In this document: positions 1 through 7,756 of the stretch, in pieces | Position numbering within the stretch: position 1 is the stretch's first letter | Layout of the letters: every line of letters begins with the position of its first letter | Assembly: GCA_934792465.1 (NCBI GenBank) | Contig: CAKVOK010000070.1 | Span: forward strand, 1-13,958 | DNA from: an uncultured Clostridia bacterium | GTDB lineage: Bacteria > Bacillota > Clostridia > RUG12999 | Direction of reading: 5' to 3' | DNA: 13,958 nucleotides | Notes under the pieces: generated by a model | Databases searched by the model: none | What the model saw: only the letters and a program-made list of their open reading frames with translations | What the model was told of the DNA's origin: nothing | Made by a program: the position numbers and the translations under genes

Positions 1-2719
1 CTCTCTTTATCTCATATATATCACCGTATTCCGCACGTGCAATTTTTTTCATTACCTCCCCGCGCTTTAACTCGTCCAAATCGGCAAAATCGCCGGAAAG
101 ATCAAGTTTAAGCACCGGATTCAGTATTTTCAGTGCTTCAAACAGCTTACCGCTGTTTACCTGCCGCAGAGTTTCAAGCGCCAGCATATTTTCAAATTTA
201 ATTCTGTATTGTTCCGCATATACGGCTGAGTATTCTTTGATACCTGTTTCTATTGCGTTCTTTTCTTCAAGCGAATCATAAAGTGCAAACATTTCTTCCG
301 ATACCGCAAACACATCGTTATTCGTTTTCATTGCCGCCGTACCTTCCGAGTTTATCTCGGCAATTGCGTCCAGCTCATGCTTAATTTCAAGCAGTCTTTT
401 CTCCGTTTCCGCAAGCTTATCCCTCAATTCTTTTGCAAATCTGCTTTGCTTTACTCCTACGCTCAGCGCATAATTAAATTTTTCCCTTGCTTCGTTTGCT
501 TTTTCATACTCTGACTCATAATCCTCATTCTTTATATTCAAAGCGTCTCCCATATTCTCCATTGCTGTTTTTGCCGCTTCATACGCATCGTTTTTAATCG
601 GGCTGTCGCCTATTGTAAATACGGTATTTTCAAAATCCGCTGCGATTTCATCATTCATGCCGTCATATGCCATGCCGTTTTCCACAGATACGGAATAATC
701 TCTTTTTTCCGCATTTTCTGATATTCTTACCGGAATTGAGCATATCGCTCCCGCACCTTGCGTACCGTCCGCTTCTACTATGCAATGCAGTTTCCCCTGT
801 TCGGTTTTCACTGCACTGCCCGAAAAGCCTTCTTCAAACTCAGCCTCTCCCGAGATTTCAAGCAAGGATTCGTCATATACAATATCAAACTCTGTTTTTC
901 TAAGATTTTCACCGTTTTCCAGCGTTACTATAATATCAGATTCAACTCCCGGCATATCTCGATTGCTTATAATGCCTATCTTAGGCATCGGAACCTCAAA
1001 GCTGCCGTTCAGCACTCTGCCGTTCCCGTTGTCCTTAACGCAAACGCTGTACAAGCCGCCCTCATTTATATTAGCGTCAAATCGGAAACCTCCGCTTTCT
1101 TTGCTGACAGCACAGTCTATATATCTTATACCTTCAAACCTATCGCTCTTAAGACTTGTATTCTTAATTAAAATTGATACCGGTATACCTTCTCCGGACG
1201 CAATTTTCCCCGAAACGGTACGTATGCCGTTTTCGTCAGGTTCGCTTATTTCAAGCTCATTACCGCTTTCCGCAGCCTGCATTTCTTCAGGAACTGATTT
1301 TTTTACCGAAATCGCCTTACCGTTTTCCCACTGTGCCGACATAACGTTCATGCCATCGACGCTGTCCCAGACAAAGGCTCTAAGCTGTCTTTCCTCGGTA
1401 TCTTCAATATCAATATCCGCTTCTGTTTCTGCACTTTCGCCTTTTTTTATTTCCGTTTCCGTATTTACAGTCAGCTTTTCAAGCTTGCCCTTGTTATACA
1501 GTGCCATTATCACCGCCGGATACATATCCTCCGATGTAAAATTCGTCACCTCGGTACTCATGGTTACTGTGCCTTCGGAAAGCATATCTCCACATGAAAT
1601 TTCGATATTTCCCGAAGCTCCATGCTGTATTTTATATATCGAAAAGCCCGACTCATTATCGCCTATTACTATAAGATTCCCCGAAAGCGTAAGCTTGCAC
1701 GGTCCGTTACTATTACCGCTCTTAAAAGGACATCTGCCGATAAACTGCGGATTCTGCCGTTCGGTTATATCATAAGCGCTGATTTCCTTATCGTCCTGCT
1801 CACCGACAAACATATAATTTCCATTTATAAAGAACGAGGTTATCCTGCCCGTTGTTGTTGACGACAGTTTTGTAAAGGCAGGTGTATCCAGCACTACAGG
1901 CTCTCCCACAGCTTCATATGCCGGAGAAGCATCAACCGTATATACTCCGTTTGACGCAGCCGAGGTTGCACCCTGTATATCGTTCGTTATTGCATAAACA
2001 TAGTTTCCGCTTACGGCTATTTGGTTCATTCTTACATATTTAGAAGCGTCGCCTTTATGCTTAATCTGACAGTAACCCTTGAGAACAGGCTCTGCACGGT
2101 TTGATATATCATAAACCAATATTGCTCCGGGTATCTGCGCCGACGATACAAAGCTTGCCGCATACAGATAGTCACCCTGAACGCAAAGACCTGTAATTAC
2201 ACCTACCGCTGCCGGCTGAGGCGCATAAGCGGCGGCAAGCTGTTGGTTCACATCATGATTTGCAAGCGTTTCGTCATCTGCCTTTATAATTTTAAGTCCG
2301 CTTGAATGCGCACCGAGGTACACATATCCGTCATCGACAGCCATGCTTGTAAGATATGTGTTGCCGTGTCTGTAGCCGCCCACATTTTGAATATTCGTCG
2401 GGTTTGATATATCATATATTCTCATTACCTGTGAAGCGCCGACAATAAGATATTTCCCCCTTACCGTCATCTGCATTATTTTCGCTCCGCAATTTACCCT
2501 TGATAATTGAAGCGGTTCTTCCGGATTTGAAATATCATAGACATGCACTATTGCTCCGTCCCCTATAAATGCAATGTTTTCAGATACCGCCACGGTTTCA
2601 CACGACTGTATTCCGTCCGGAACAGTTTGTGAAACAAAGCTTATGTCAGGCGCTGCGAACACCGTAACAAGGTTCAGTATAATAAACACAATAATTGCCG
2701 AAAGTATTTTCTTTCTCAT
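1..2719 (-). CDS. Secreted LVIVD-type beta-propeller protein with cohesin-like domain (3' end outside window)
   Basis: The frame is open from an ATG at 2719 to the left edge, at least 906 residues with no stop. A strong AGGAAGG ribosome site lies 6-7 bases before the ATG, and the gene follows the upstream permease gene by 21 bases. The N-terminus is a signal peptide (Lys-rich start, hydrophobic core, likely cleavage after Val-Phe-Ala at about residue 22). Repeats carrying a Tyr-Asp-Ile-(Ser/Thr) signature sit near residues 61, 103, 203 and 317, as in LVIVD (PF08309) propellers. Residues about 365-465 and 480-585 look like beta-sandwich modules of clostridial exoproteins; the first contains a Phe-Val-Trp-Asp-Ser motif. 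Residues about 588-695 resemble a cohesin-type fold. From about 700 the chain is charged and probably helical. It is exported and probably binds glycan or protein at the surface. No catalytic motif was seen, so the ligand is unknown. Confidence 0.85.
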   Translation of the reverse strand, partial: MRKKILSAIIVFIILNLVTVFAAPDISFVSQTVPDGIQSCETVAVSENIAFIGDGAIVHVYDISNPEEPLQLSRVNCGAKIMQMTVRGKYLIVGASQVMRIYDISNPTNIQNVGGYRHGNTYLTSMAVDDGYVYLGAHSSGLKIIKADDETLANHDVNQQLAAAYAPQPAAVGVITGLCVQGDYLYAASFVSSAQIPGAILVYDISNRAEPVLKGYCQIKHKGDASKYVRMNQIAVSGNYVYAITNDIQGATSAASNGVYTVDASPAYEAVGEPVVLDTPAFTKLSSTTTGRITSFFINGNYMFVGEQDDKEISAYDITERQNPQFIGRCPFKSGNSNGPCKLTLSGNLIVIGDNESGFSIYKIQHGASGNIEISCGDMLSEGTVTMSTEVTNFTSEDMYPAVIMALYNKGKLEKLTVNTETEIKKGESAETEADIDIEDTEERQLRAFVWDSVDGMNVMSAQWENGKAISVKKSVPEEMQAAESGNELEISEPDENGIRTVSGKIASGEGIPVSILIKNTSLKSDRFEGIRYIDCAVSKESGGFRFDANINEGGLYSVCVKDNGNGRVLNGSFEVPMPKIGIISNRDMPGVESDIIVTLENGENLRKTEFDIVYDESLLEISGEAEFEEGFSGSAVKTEQGKLHCIVEADGTQGAGAICSIPVRISENAEKRDYSVSVENGMAYDGMNDEIAADFENTVFTIGDSPIKNDAYEAAKTAMENMGDALNIKNEDYESEYEKANEAREKFNYALSVGVKQSRFAKELRDKLAETEKRLLEIKHELDAIAEINSEGTAAMKTNNDVFAVSEEMFALYDSLEEKNAIETGIKEYSAVYAEQYRIKFENMLALETLRQVNSGKLFEALKILNPVLKLDLSGDFADLDELKRGEVMKKIARAEYGDIYEIKR

Positions 2720-2740
2720 CTGCTATCCTTCCTTTCCAAA

Positions 2741-3610
2741 TCATCCCTTTACACTTCCGAGCATAATCCCTTTTACAAAATATTTCTGCACAAACGGATA
2801 TACTATTAAAATAGGAAGTATTGTTACAATTATCGTTGCCGATTTTATCGTTTCGGGAGTAAAGGACGTCACATCCGGATCTGTAATTCCGCGTTCAAGC
2901 AGTGTTGACTGTCCTTCTTTAACTATTCGCTGTAAAAATATCTGTAAAATTTGTTTGGAATTATCATTAATATAAAGCATACCGTCCAGCCATGCGTTCC
3001 AATGCATAACCGCCGTCCAAAGTCCGACAGTTGCCAGAACAGGCTTTGATACAGGCAAAATAATACTCCAAAGTATTCTAAAATCGTTTGCTCCGTCTAT
3101 TTTCGCCGATTCTGACAGGCTTTCCGGCAATGACTTAAAAAAGCTTTTCATAATAATTATATTATATGCACTTACGGCGCATGGCAATATATATACAAGC
3201 CTGTTATCTATCAGCTTTAATTTCTTTATGAGCAAATAGTTCGGTATCATACCGCCTTCAAAAATCATCGTAAACAAAACTATTATGCTGAAAAGCTTCA
3301 GGTTAGGCAAATAGCTTTTTGAAAGCGGATATGCAGTCATTGCCGTTATTATAAGAGAAAATGCCGTACCGAATACCGTTCTTAAAATTGTATTTGCGTA
3401 ACCCGTATACAGTGACGAATTTGAAAATACCATTTGATATGATACGAAAGATATTTCTTTCGGATAAAGATGCAATCCGTTTTTTGCAGCCTCCGCCATT
3501 GAGCTGAGCGATATAGACGCCGTGTATATAAGCGGATATACCGTTATAAATCCGACAAAGGCCAGAAAAATATAATTTATAATTTCAAAAGCATATTCCG
3601 ATTTTTTCAT
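2741..3610 (-). CDS. Carbohydrate ABC transporter permease, LplC/YtcP-like
   Basis: This 289-residue inner-membrane protein is one of two permease subunits of a CUT1-type (ABC importer type I) sugar uptake system. It shows about six hydrophobic segments; the first, near residues 10-30, carries a Tyr-Pro-Leu-Ile-Tyr sequence typical of this subfamily. The cytoplasmic coupling (EAA) loop near residues 165-185 reads Glu-Ser-Ala-Lys-Ile-Asp-Gly-Ala and ends in Ile-Leu-Pro, where the transporter ATPase docks. The length is normal for the family. An AAGGGAG ribosome site precedes the ATG, and the gene starts 14 bases after the other permease gene, so both belong to one transcript with the binding protein. 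Relatives such as Bacillus LplC and YtcP carry complex polysaccharide breakdown products, but the substrate here is not known. Confidence 0.93.
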   Translation of the reverse strand: MKKSEYAFEIINYIFLAFVGFITVYPLIYTASISLSSMAEAAKNGLHLYPKEISFVSYQMVFSNSSLYTGYANTILRTVFGTAFSLIITAMTAYPLSKSYLPNLKLFSIIVLFTMIFEGGMIPNYLLIKKLKLIDNRLVYILPCAVSAYNIIIMKSFFKSLPESLSESAKIDGANDFRILWSIILPVSKPVLATVGLWTAVMHWNAWLDGMLYINDNSKQILQIFLQRIVKEGQSTLLERGITDPDVTSFTPETIKSATIIVTILPILIVYPFVQKYFVKGIMLGSVKG

Positions 3611-3624
3611 TTACACATTCTCCC

Positions 3625-4545
3625 TTACCATATTCCGAGTTCGCTGTCGCTTATCTTACTTACAAATTTATTTGTACCGACTATAAGCAGCATGCTTATT
3701 ACCGACTTAAACAGTCCTGCCGCAGTACCTATGCTGTAATCCATCACCTGCATTTTGCGAAGTACATATGTATCTATTATATCGGTAACTTCATATACCA
3801 TCGGATTATACAGATTGTATATCTGGTCAAAGCCCGCATTCATTACCGACCCCAGATTAAGTATAAACACCGTAACAATTGTCGGAATAAGCGCCGGCAG
3901 TGTTATATTAAGCGTTTGCCGCCATTTTCCTGCGCCGTCCATTCTTGCCGCTTCGTACAAAGATTCATCTATTCCCGATATTGCCGCAAGATACAGAATC
4001 GAGTTCCAGCCGCATGACTGCCATATTGAAGTTACAATAAGCATTACCGTAAACAACGTGCCGTCAGCAAAAAATTCCACCGGCTTTTCAGCGCCGCAAA
4101 GCATAAGCAGCTCGTTTACTGGTCCCTTGTTCGCAAACAGCATTGTTATTATTCCCGACAGCACTACCCAAGAAAAGAAATACGGTATGTATGAAAATGT
4201 CTGAACAATTTTTTTAAACATTTTTATTCTGACCTCATTCAAGAGCAATGCCAATATTATCGGTGCCGGGAAACCGAACGCAAGCTTAAGCAGGCTTATA
4301 GTAAGTGTGTTTTTGAATGCGTTCAAAAAATCGTTTCCGCCAAAAAGCTGTTTGAAATACTTCATTCCTACCCAAGGACTTTGAAATATGCCGTCCATCA
4401 TGCGGAAATCCTTAAATGCTATGCAAACGCCGTACATCGGTATATACTTAAATATAAACAACAGCAGTATTCCCGGAAGAAGCATGAGAATAAGGTATAT
4501 ATTTTTTTTATAATTTTTCAATAATTCGTGTTTATTTGCCGACAT
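3625..4545 (-). CDS. Carbohydrate ABC transporter permease, LplB/YteP-like
   Basis: This 306-residue membrane protein is the partner permease of the downstream gene. A hydrophobic segment at about residues 16-35 is followed by a Tyr-Ile-Pro-Met-Tyr-Gly sequence, characteristic of the LplB/YteP subfamily. Further membrane segments occur near residues 75-100, 115-140, 160-185, 215-235 and 270-290. The EAA coupling loop (about residues 196-215) is canonical: Glu-Ala-Ala-Arg-Met-Asp-Gly-Ala followed by Ile-Thr-Leu-Pro. It starts only 2 bases after the lipoprotein stop codon, and its ribosome site (AGGTAGGGG) lies in the last codons of that gene, which suggests translational coupling. No ATP-binding subunit is encoded alongside. 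In relatives a shared MsmX-type ATPase serves several importers, and that is the inference here. Confidence 0.93.
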   Translation of the reverse strand: MSANKHELLKNYKKNIYLILMLLPGILLLFIFKYIPMYGVCIAFKDFRMMDGIFQSPWVGMKYFKQLFGGNDFLNAFKNTLTISLLKLAFGFPAPIILALLLNEVRIKMFKKIVQTFSYIPYFFSWVVLSGIITMLFANKGPVNELLMLCGAEKPVEFFADGTLFTVMLIVTSIWQSCGWNSILYLAAISGIDESLYEAARMDGAGKWRQTLNITLPALIPTIVTVFILNLGSVMNAGFDQIYNLYNPMVYEVTDIIDTYVLRKMQVMDYSIGTAAGLFKSVISMLLIVGTNKFVSKISDSELGIW

Positions 4546-4547
4546 AT

Positions 4548-6140
4548 TTATTTTACCCCTACCTTACCGAGTATATCGTTCATCTTTGTTTGAAGATTGT
4601 TTGCGTTTTCCGTCAGCTCCTTACCCCCGAGGGTCTGCCATATTTTTTCAAATTCATCATAATCGTCCGCGCTCTTTTCTCCTCTTATAATTGCTGTCAT
4701 CAGCACAATCTGCTTATTTTTAAGATCACGGAAGTATTTGTCCGATTCGGGTACTACATCCGGCTTTAAAAATGCGTCATTTCTTGCCTTTGTTTCGTCT
4801 ATGTATTTTTTGTCGTGCTCTATTGACTTTTTATTTTCATATTTGCTTCTTGCGTCCATTGTGGGCGGCACAATATTAAAGAAGGATGTGCTGTTAAGAC
4901 TTCCTACGGCAAAATATTTCTTTCTGTAGGTAACGTTATCATACGGAGGTATAAATTCAATGCCGCCATCTGATGAATCGCTCATCTTATAGTGTTCGCC
5001 TTCCTTGCCTATCAGCATCTGTATCGAGAAGTCCTCGTTGTTTTGCATATAATCAAGCATTTCAAATATTTTATCAAGCTTTTTTGTATCATCTTTCAAC
5101 TGTCTGCCAAAAGAAATTATATGTCCGCCTTTGCCCCATGCAAATACCCCCGATTTGCCATCCGGCCCTACAGGCAGTTTTGCGACCGCTACCTCGGCGT
5201 CCGGATTTATCTGCTTCATTACGCCTATCATACTATCCGACTTTGATTCGTCCGTATTCAAATAATCCTGACCGTAAGCGTTTATATAGCCTAAACTCCC
5301 GTTTTTGAATTTTGTCTGTATATTTTTAACCGTATCGTCTGTAATAAAATCAGGATCGATAAGTCCTTCGGAATACCATTTTGCAATTACCTCAAGCGCC
5401 TTTTTTATTTCCGGCATAAGTCCTCCGTACACTATTTTACCGCCGTCATTTACCCAATTGAACGGCAGTGCGCCGAATGCGCCGAATATTTCCGTCATCG
5501 TAAAATGATTTGCAACCATATCCGCACTCATACCGTAGGTATCCTGTTTTCCGTTTCCGTCCGGGTCATTGTTTCTGAATCTGACAAATGCTTCGTGCAT
5601 TTCGTCTATTGTTTCCGGAACCTTATCTATACCCACATTTTTCAGCCAGTCTGCTCGCCACAGTCCGAGCGTGGTTCTGTTTCCCGTATAATATATGTTC
5701 GGCACACCGTAATTTTTGCCGTCGTAATACGAATACAGCCACGCCTTTGGTACTTCCTTATTTATTTGCTCGAACACAGCCGGTGCGGATTGCTTTATTT
5801 TATCATAATCAACATCGAGTAAAAATCCCTGACGTGCGTCCGACTGCACATTAAGCGGATCGAGCTCATATATAATATCGGGTATCTCTCCGCTTGACAT
5901 ACTTATCGCTTTTTTTGTTTTATATGCCTCATCGTCCATGTATACCGGTGTAATCTCCACATTAAACTTTTTTTCAAGCAGCTTTTCGGTATAACAGCCG
6001 TCCTCATTCTCAGGATAATACGGAACACCAAGCCAACTTATTTTCATTTTGCCCTCCTCGGACACATTCTTTTCCTTGCAGCCTCCGAGCATTCCCAATA
6101 CAATTGCCACAGCCAAAGCTGCCGTAATTATTCTTTTCAT
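4548..6140 (-). CDS. Extracellular solute-binding lipoprotein, LplA/YtcQ-like
   Basis: This 530-residue lipoprotein captures the substrate for the two permeases encoded just downstream. I chose the ATG at 6140 because a GGAG ribosome site lies 7 bases upstream and a lipoprotein signal begins there: Lys-Arg, a hydrophobic stretch, then the lipobox Leu-Gly-Gly-Cys with Cys21 as the lipidated residue. The frame is open 16 codons further upstream (to 6188), but that stretch would spoil the signal peptide. The size suits the large LplA/YtcQ class of binding proteins (family 1 type), not the ordinary 400-residue maltose-type proteins. At about residues 189-203 an Asn-Asp-Pro-Asp-Gly-Asn-Gly-Lys-Gln-Asp sequence resembles the calcium-binding loop common in this class. 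Relatives bind plant or host polysaccharide fragments; the ligand here cannot be assigned. Confidence 0.93.
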   Translation of the reverse strand: MKRIITAALAVAIVLGMLGGCKEKNVSEEGKMKISWLGVPYYPENEDGCYTEKLLEKKFNVEITPVYMDDEAYKTKKAISMSSGEIPDIIYELDPLNVQSDARQGFLLDVDYDKIKQSAPAVFEQINKEVPKAWLYSYYDGKNYGVPNIYYTGNRTTLGLWRADWLKNVGIDKVPETIDEMHEAFVRFRNNDPDGNGKQDTYGMSADMVANHFTMTEIFGAFGALPFNWVNDGGKIVYGGLMPEIKKALEVIAKWYSEGLIDPDFITDDTVKNIQTKFKNGSLGYINAYGQDYLNTDESKSDSMIGVMKQINPDAEVAVAKLPVGPDGKSGVFAWGKGGHIISFGRQLKDDTKKLDKIFEMLDYMQNNEDFSIQMLIGKEGEHYKMSDSSDGGIEFIPPYDNVTYRKKYFAVGSLNSTSFFNIVPPTMDARSKYENKKSIEHDKKYIDETKARNDAFLKPDVVPESDKYFRDLKNKQIVLMTAIIRGEKSADDYDEFEKIWQTLGGKELTENANNLQTKMNDILGKVGVK

Positions 6141-6244
6141 AACACACTCCATTCTGCCGTCCCGCATCGGCATAAATAATTGTTGCAACCTCTTACATGC
6201 AGGAAAAAATGATAAGAGATCTATTTATATGATTCCTCTCTTTC

Positions 6245-6273
6245 AGTATACCACTAATTATTCAAAAGCACAA
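6245..6273 (-). promoter_or_regulatory. Promoter of the ABC transporter operon
   Basis: On the minus strand the -35 element TTGTGC (6268-6273) and the -10 element TATACT (6245-6250) are separated by 17 bases. TGG directly before TATACT makes an extended -10, which can compensate for the poor -35. A direct repeat abuts the -35, so activation is likely. The transcript would begin near 6238, leaving a leader of about 100 bases before the lipoprotein ATG. Confidence 0.7.
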
Positions 6274-6302
6274 GCGACACTTTTTTAGATATGCGACACT
6301 TT
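6274..6302 (-). repeat. Direct repeat abutting the -35 (putative activator site)
   Basis: Two perfect copies of AAAGTGTCGC (minus strand) lie at 6293-6302 and 6274-6283, offset by 19 bases, close to two helical turns. The downstream copy touches the -35 element. Tandem same-orientation half-sites at this position are typical for AraC-family activators, including the YesN-type response regulators that often control LplABC-type importers. No such regulator is encoded in the window, so the assignment is inference. Confidence 0.55.
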
Positions 6303-6336
6303 CGGATACTACTTGAAAATCCGCATTTTTACAGCA

Positions 6337-6372
6337 AAAAAACAGTATGCTTTGCCACACATACTGTTTTTT
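6337..6372 (-). terminator. Intrinsic terminator of the six-gene catabolic operon
   Basis: A perfect 13-base inverted repeat (arms 6337-6349 and 6360-6372, loop of 10) contains the core CAGTATG/CATACTG flanked by A and T runs. It begins 3 bases after the FAD oxidoreductase stop codon. Read on the minus strand, the hairpin ends in a run of U. The A/T symmetry means it could also act on plus-strand transcripts. Confidence 0.88.
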
Positions 6373-6375
6373 GTT

Positions 6376-7731
6376 TTATAATTCCCTTATGAATTTTTTA
6401 AGTGACCTTCCCTGAACGATATTTCTAAACACTCCGTTTTCTTTAAGCTCTCTTATATACTCGCCGACTCCCTCGCCGAGAGAAATCATTGTACGCGTAA
6501 GTCTTGCGCTTGACGCCGCTATATGACTGAACGACGCCCCTCTGCAAGCGACGAACAAATTTTCGTATTCGTTTGCTCTCGTACAGTCGGCAGGTATTCC
6601 ATACGGCATTTCAAGCTCGCAGCATGAGCCTCCTTTGCCATGCATATCCTTTGCATGATCGGCAACAGCTATAATTTTGTCTCCCGAAATTCCTCCGCTT
6701 ATGTCATTTTCATTAAGCACATATCTTCCCTTAAGCCTGTAATCCTCTCTTATTCCCGCCGAATACCGTTTTATGAGAGTGTAGCCGCACATACCTTTTT
6801 CACGCTGCAAGTAATTCCAATAGCTTAAAATAATATTTTTTCCGGCTGCGTCTGCCTCATTGCCGAGCTTTAAATATTCCTCTCCCGTCATTGTAGGCAG
6901 CATATTTACGTTTATATCTCCGTTCGGATACATATTAAAGCACGAAACTGTCTTTATATCGTTACGTATCAGTTCTTTGTCTATTGCGTCGATATGTTCC
7001 GGATTATCCGTTTTACGTACCCTGAACACATACGAAACTCCGTTTATGTTCATATCCGGTTTTGCCGGCGCCGAAGGCTCGTTGTACATTTCAGCCGTTT
7101 CAGAGCCTATCGCGGTTTTACATTCCGCCATTCTTGCCAAATATATACTGCCGGTCGAATCAACAAAATAATCTGCAAAAATTTTTACGGCATCATCACC
7201 GCGTTGTACGGTTACGGAAACTATCTCGTTCCCCTTTTTTTCAACTTCCGCAAGCTCATATCCGAGCATCGCCGTTACGCATTTTTTTGACACCGATTTC
7301 TTCATGGCATACGCCATCGCCTCATCGTTAAACTGAAACCGCCGGTATTTTGTATCATCGCCGCCATAATAATATTTACATCTATTAAGCGTAGAAGAAT
7401 AATCCTCCGACGCTCTTACCGAAAGCCCCCACGGATATTTTTCAAAAGAATGTTCGTTTGTTTTGTCAATAAGCCTGCAATTCGGCACGGTTTTTGCCAC
7501 CATACAGCCGTTTGGAATTTTCATAAGCTCATCCTTAAGCAAAAGATGAACGCCATCCAGGCTGACCCCCGGCTCCCAACAGTTTACGCCGCCGAAAACC
7601 GCCGTTCCTCCAATGCCTTTGTTCTTATCAACCGCTACTGTGTTTATATTATATTGCGCCAATCGGTGCAGACAGCCGAATCCCCCTGCACCGATGCCGA
7701 TTATACAAACTTCCGTTCTTAACTCTTTCAC
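6376..7731 (-). CDS. FAD-dependent oxidoreductase (FAD_oxidored-like family)
   Basis: This 451-residue soluble flavoprotein starts with a dinucleotide-binding fold: Gly-Ile-Gly-Ala-Gly-Gly at residues 12-17, an acidic residue ending the second strand (Val-Ala-Val-Asp, about 35), then a Gly-Gly-rich Gly-Val-Asn-Cys-Trp-Glu-Pro segment. This layout resembles PF12831-type FAD oxidoreductases, whose substrates are mostly unknown. An Asp-Ser-Thr-Gly-Ser motif near 195 and a Cys-Arg-Gly-Ala-Ser-Phe-Ser-His motif near 400 are typical of the C-terminal part of the FAD fold. I prefer a GTG start at 7731, with GGAGG five bases upstream; the frame also has a GTG at 7743, but that one precedes the ribosome site. 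It is the last gene of the operon, 25 bases after the 2-hydroxyacid dehydrogenase. Oxidation of a hydroxyl or hydroxyacid intermediate is plausible but unproven. Confidence 0.85.
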   Translation of the reverse strand: MKELRTEVCIIGIGAGGFGCLHRLAQYNINTVAVDKNKGIGGTAVFGGVNCWEPGVSLDGVHLLLKDELMKIPNGCMVAKTVPNCRLIDKTNEHSFEKYPWGLSVRASEDYSSTLNRCKYYYGGDDTKYRRFQFNDEAMAYAMKKSVSKKCVTAMLGYELAEVEKKGNEIVSVTVQRGDDAVKIFADYFVDSTGSIYLARMAECKTAIGSETAEMYNEPSAPAKPDMNINGVSYVFRVRKTDNPEHIDAIDKELIRNDIKTVSCFNMYPNGDINVNMLPTMTGEEYLKLGNEADAAGKNIILSYWNYLQREKGMCGYTLIKRYSAGIREDYRLKGRYVLNENDISGGISGDKIIAVADHAKDMHGKGGSCCELEMPYGIPADCTRANEYENLFVACRGASFSHIAASSARLTRTMISLGEGVGEYIRELKENGVFRNIVQGRSLKKFIREL

Positions 7732-7743
7732 GATAACCTCCAC
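7729..7743 (-). promoter_or_regulatory. Ribosome binding site that decides a GTG start
   Basis: On the minus strand GTGGAGGTTATCGTG contains two in-frame GTG codons. The GGAGG core lies between them, five bases before the second, so translation should start at 7731 and not at 7743. Confidence 0.7.
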
Positions 7744-7756
7744 CCTATGCCTGCAA

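Noticed and set aside
780..1775. Open plus-strand frame of 331 codons opposite the secreted propeller gene
   Set aside because: It is rich in Ser, Pro and Leu as expected for an antisense shadow, lacks a ribosome site, and the minus frame has a signal peptide, repeats and domains.
6141..6188. N-terminal extension of the solute-binding protein by 16 codons
   Set aside because: It would put charged residues in front of a good lipoprotein signal, and the GGAG ribosome site fits the internal ATG at 6140.
6190..6218. Possible leader hairpin CTCTTA/TAAGAG upstream of the lipoprotein gene
   Set aside because: The stem is only six pairs around a 17-base loop and is A/T rich; there is no riboswitch-like architecture.
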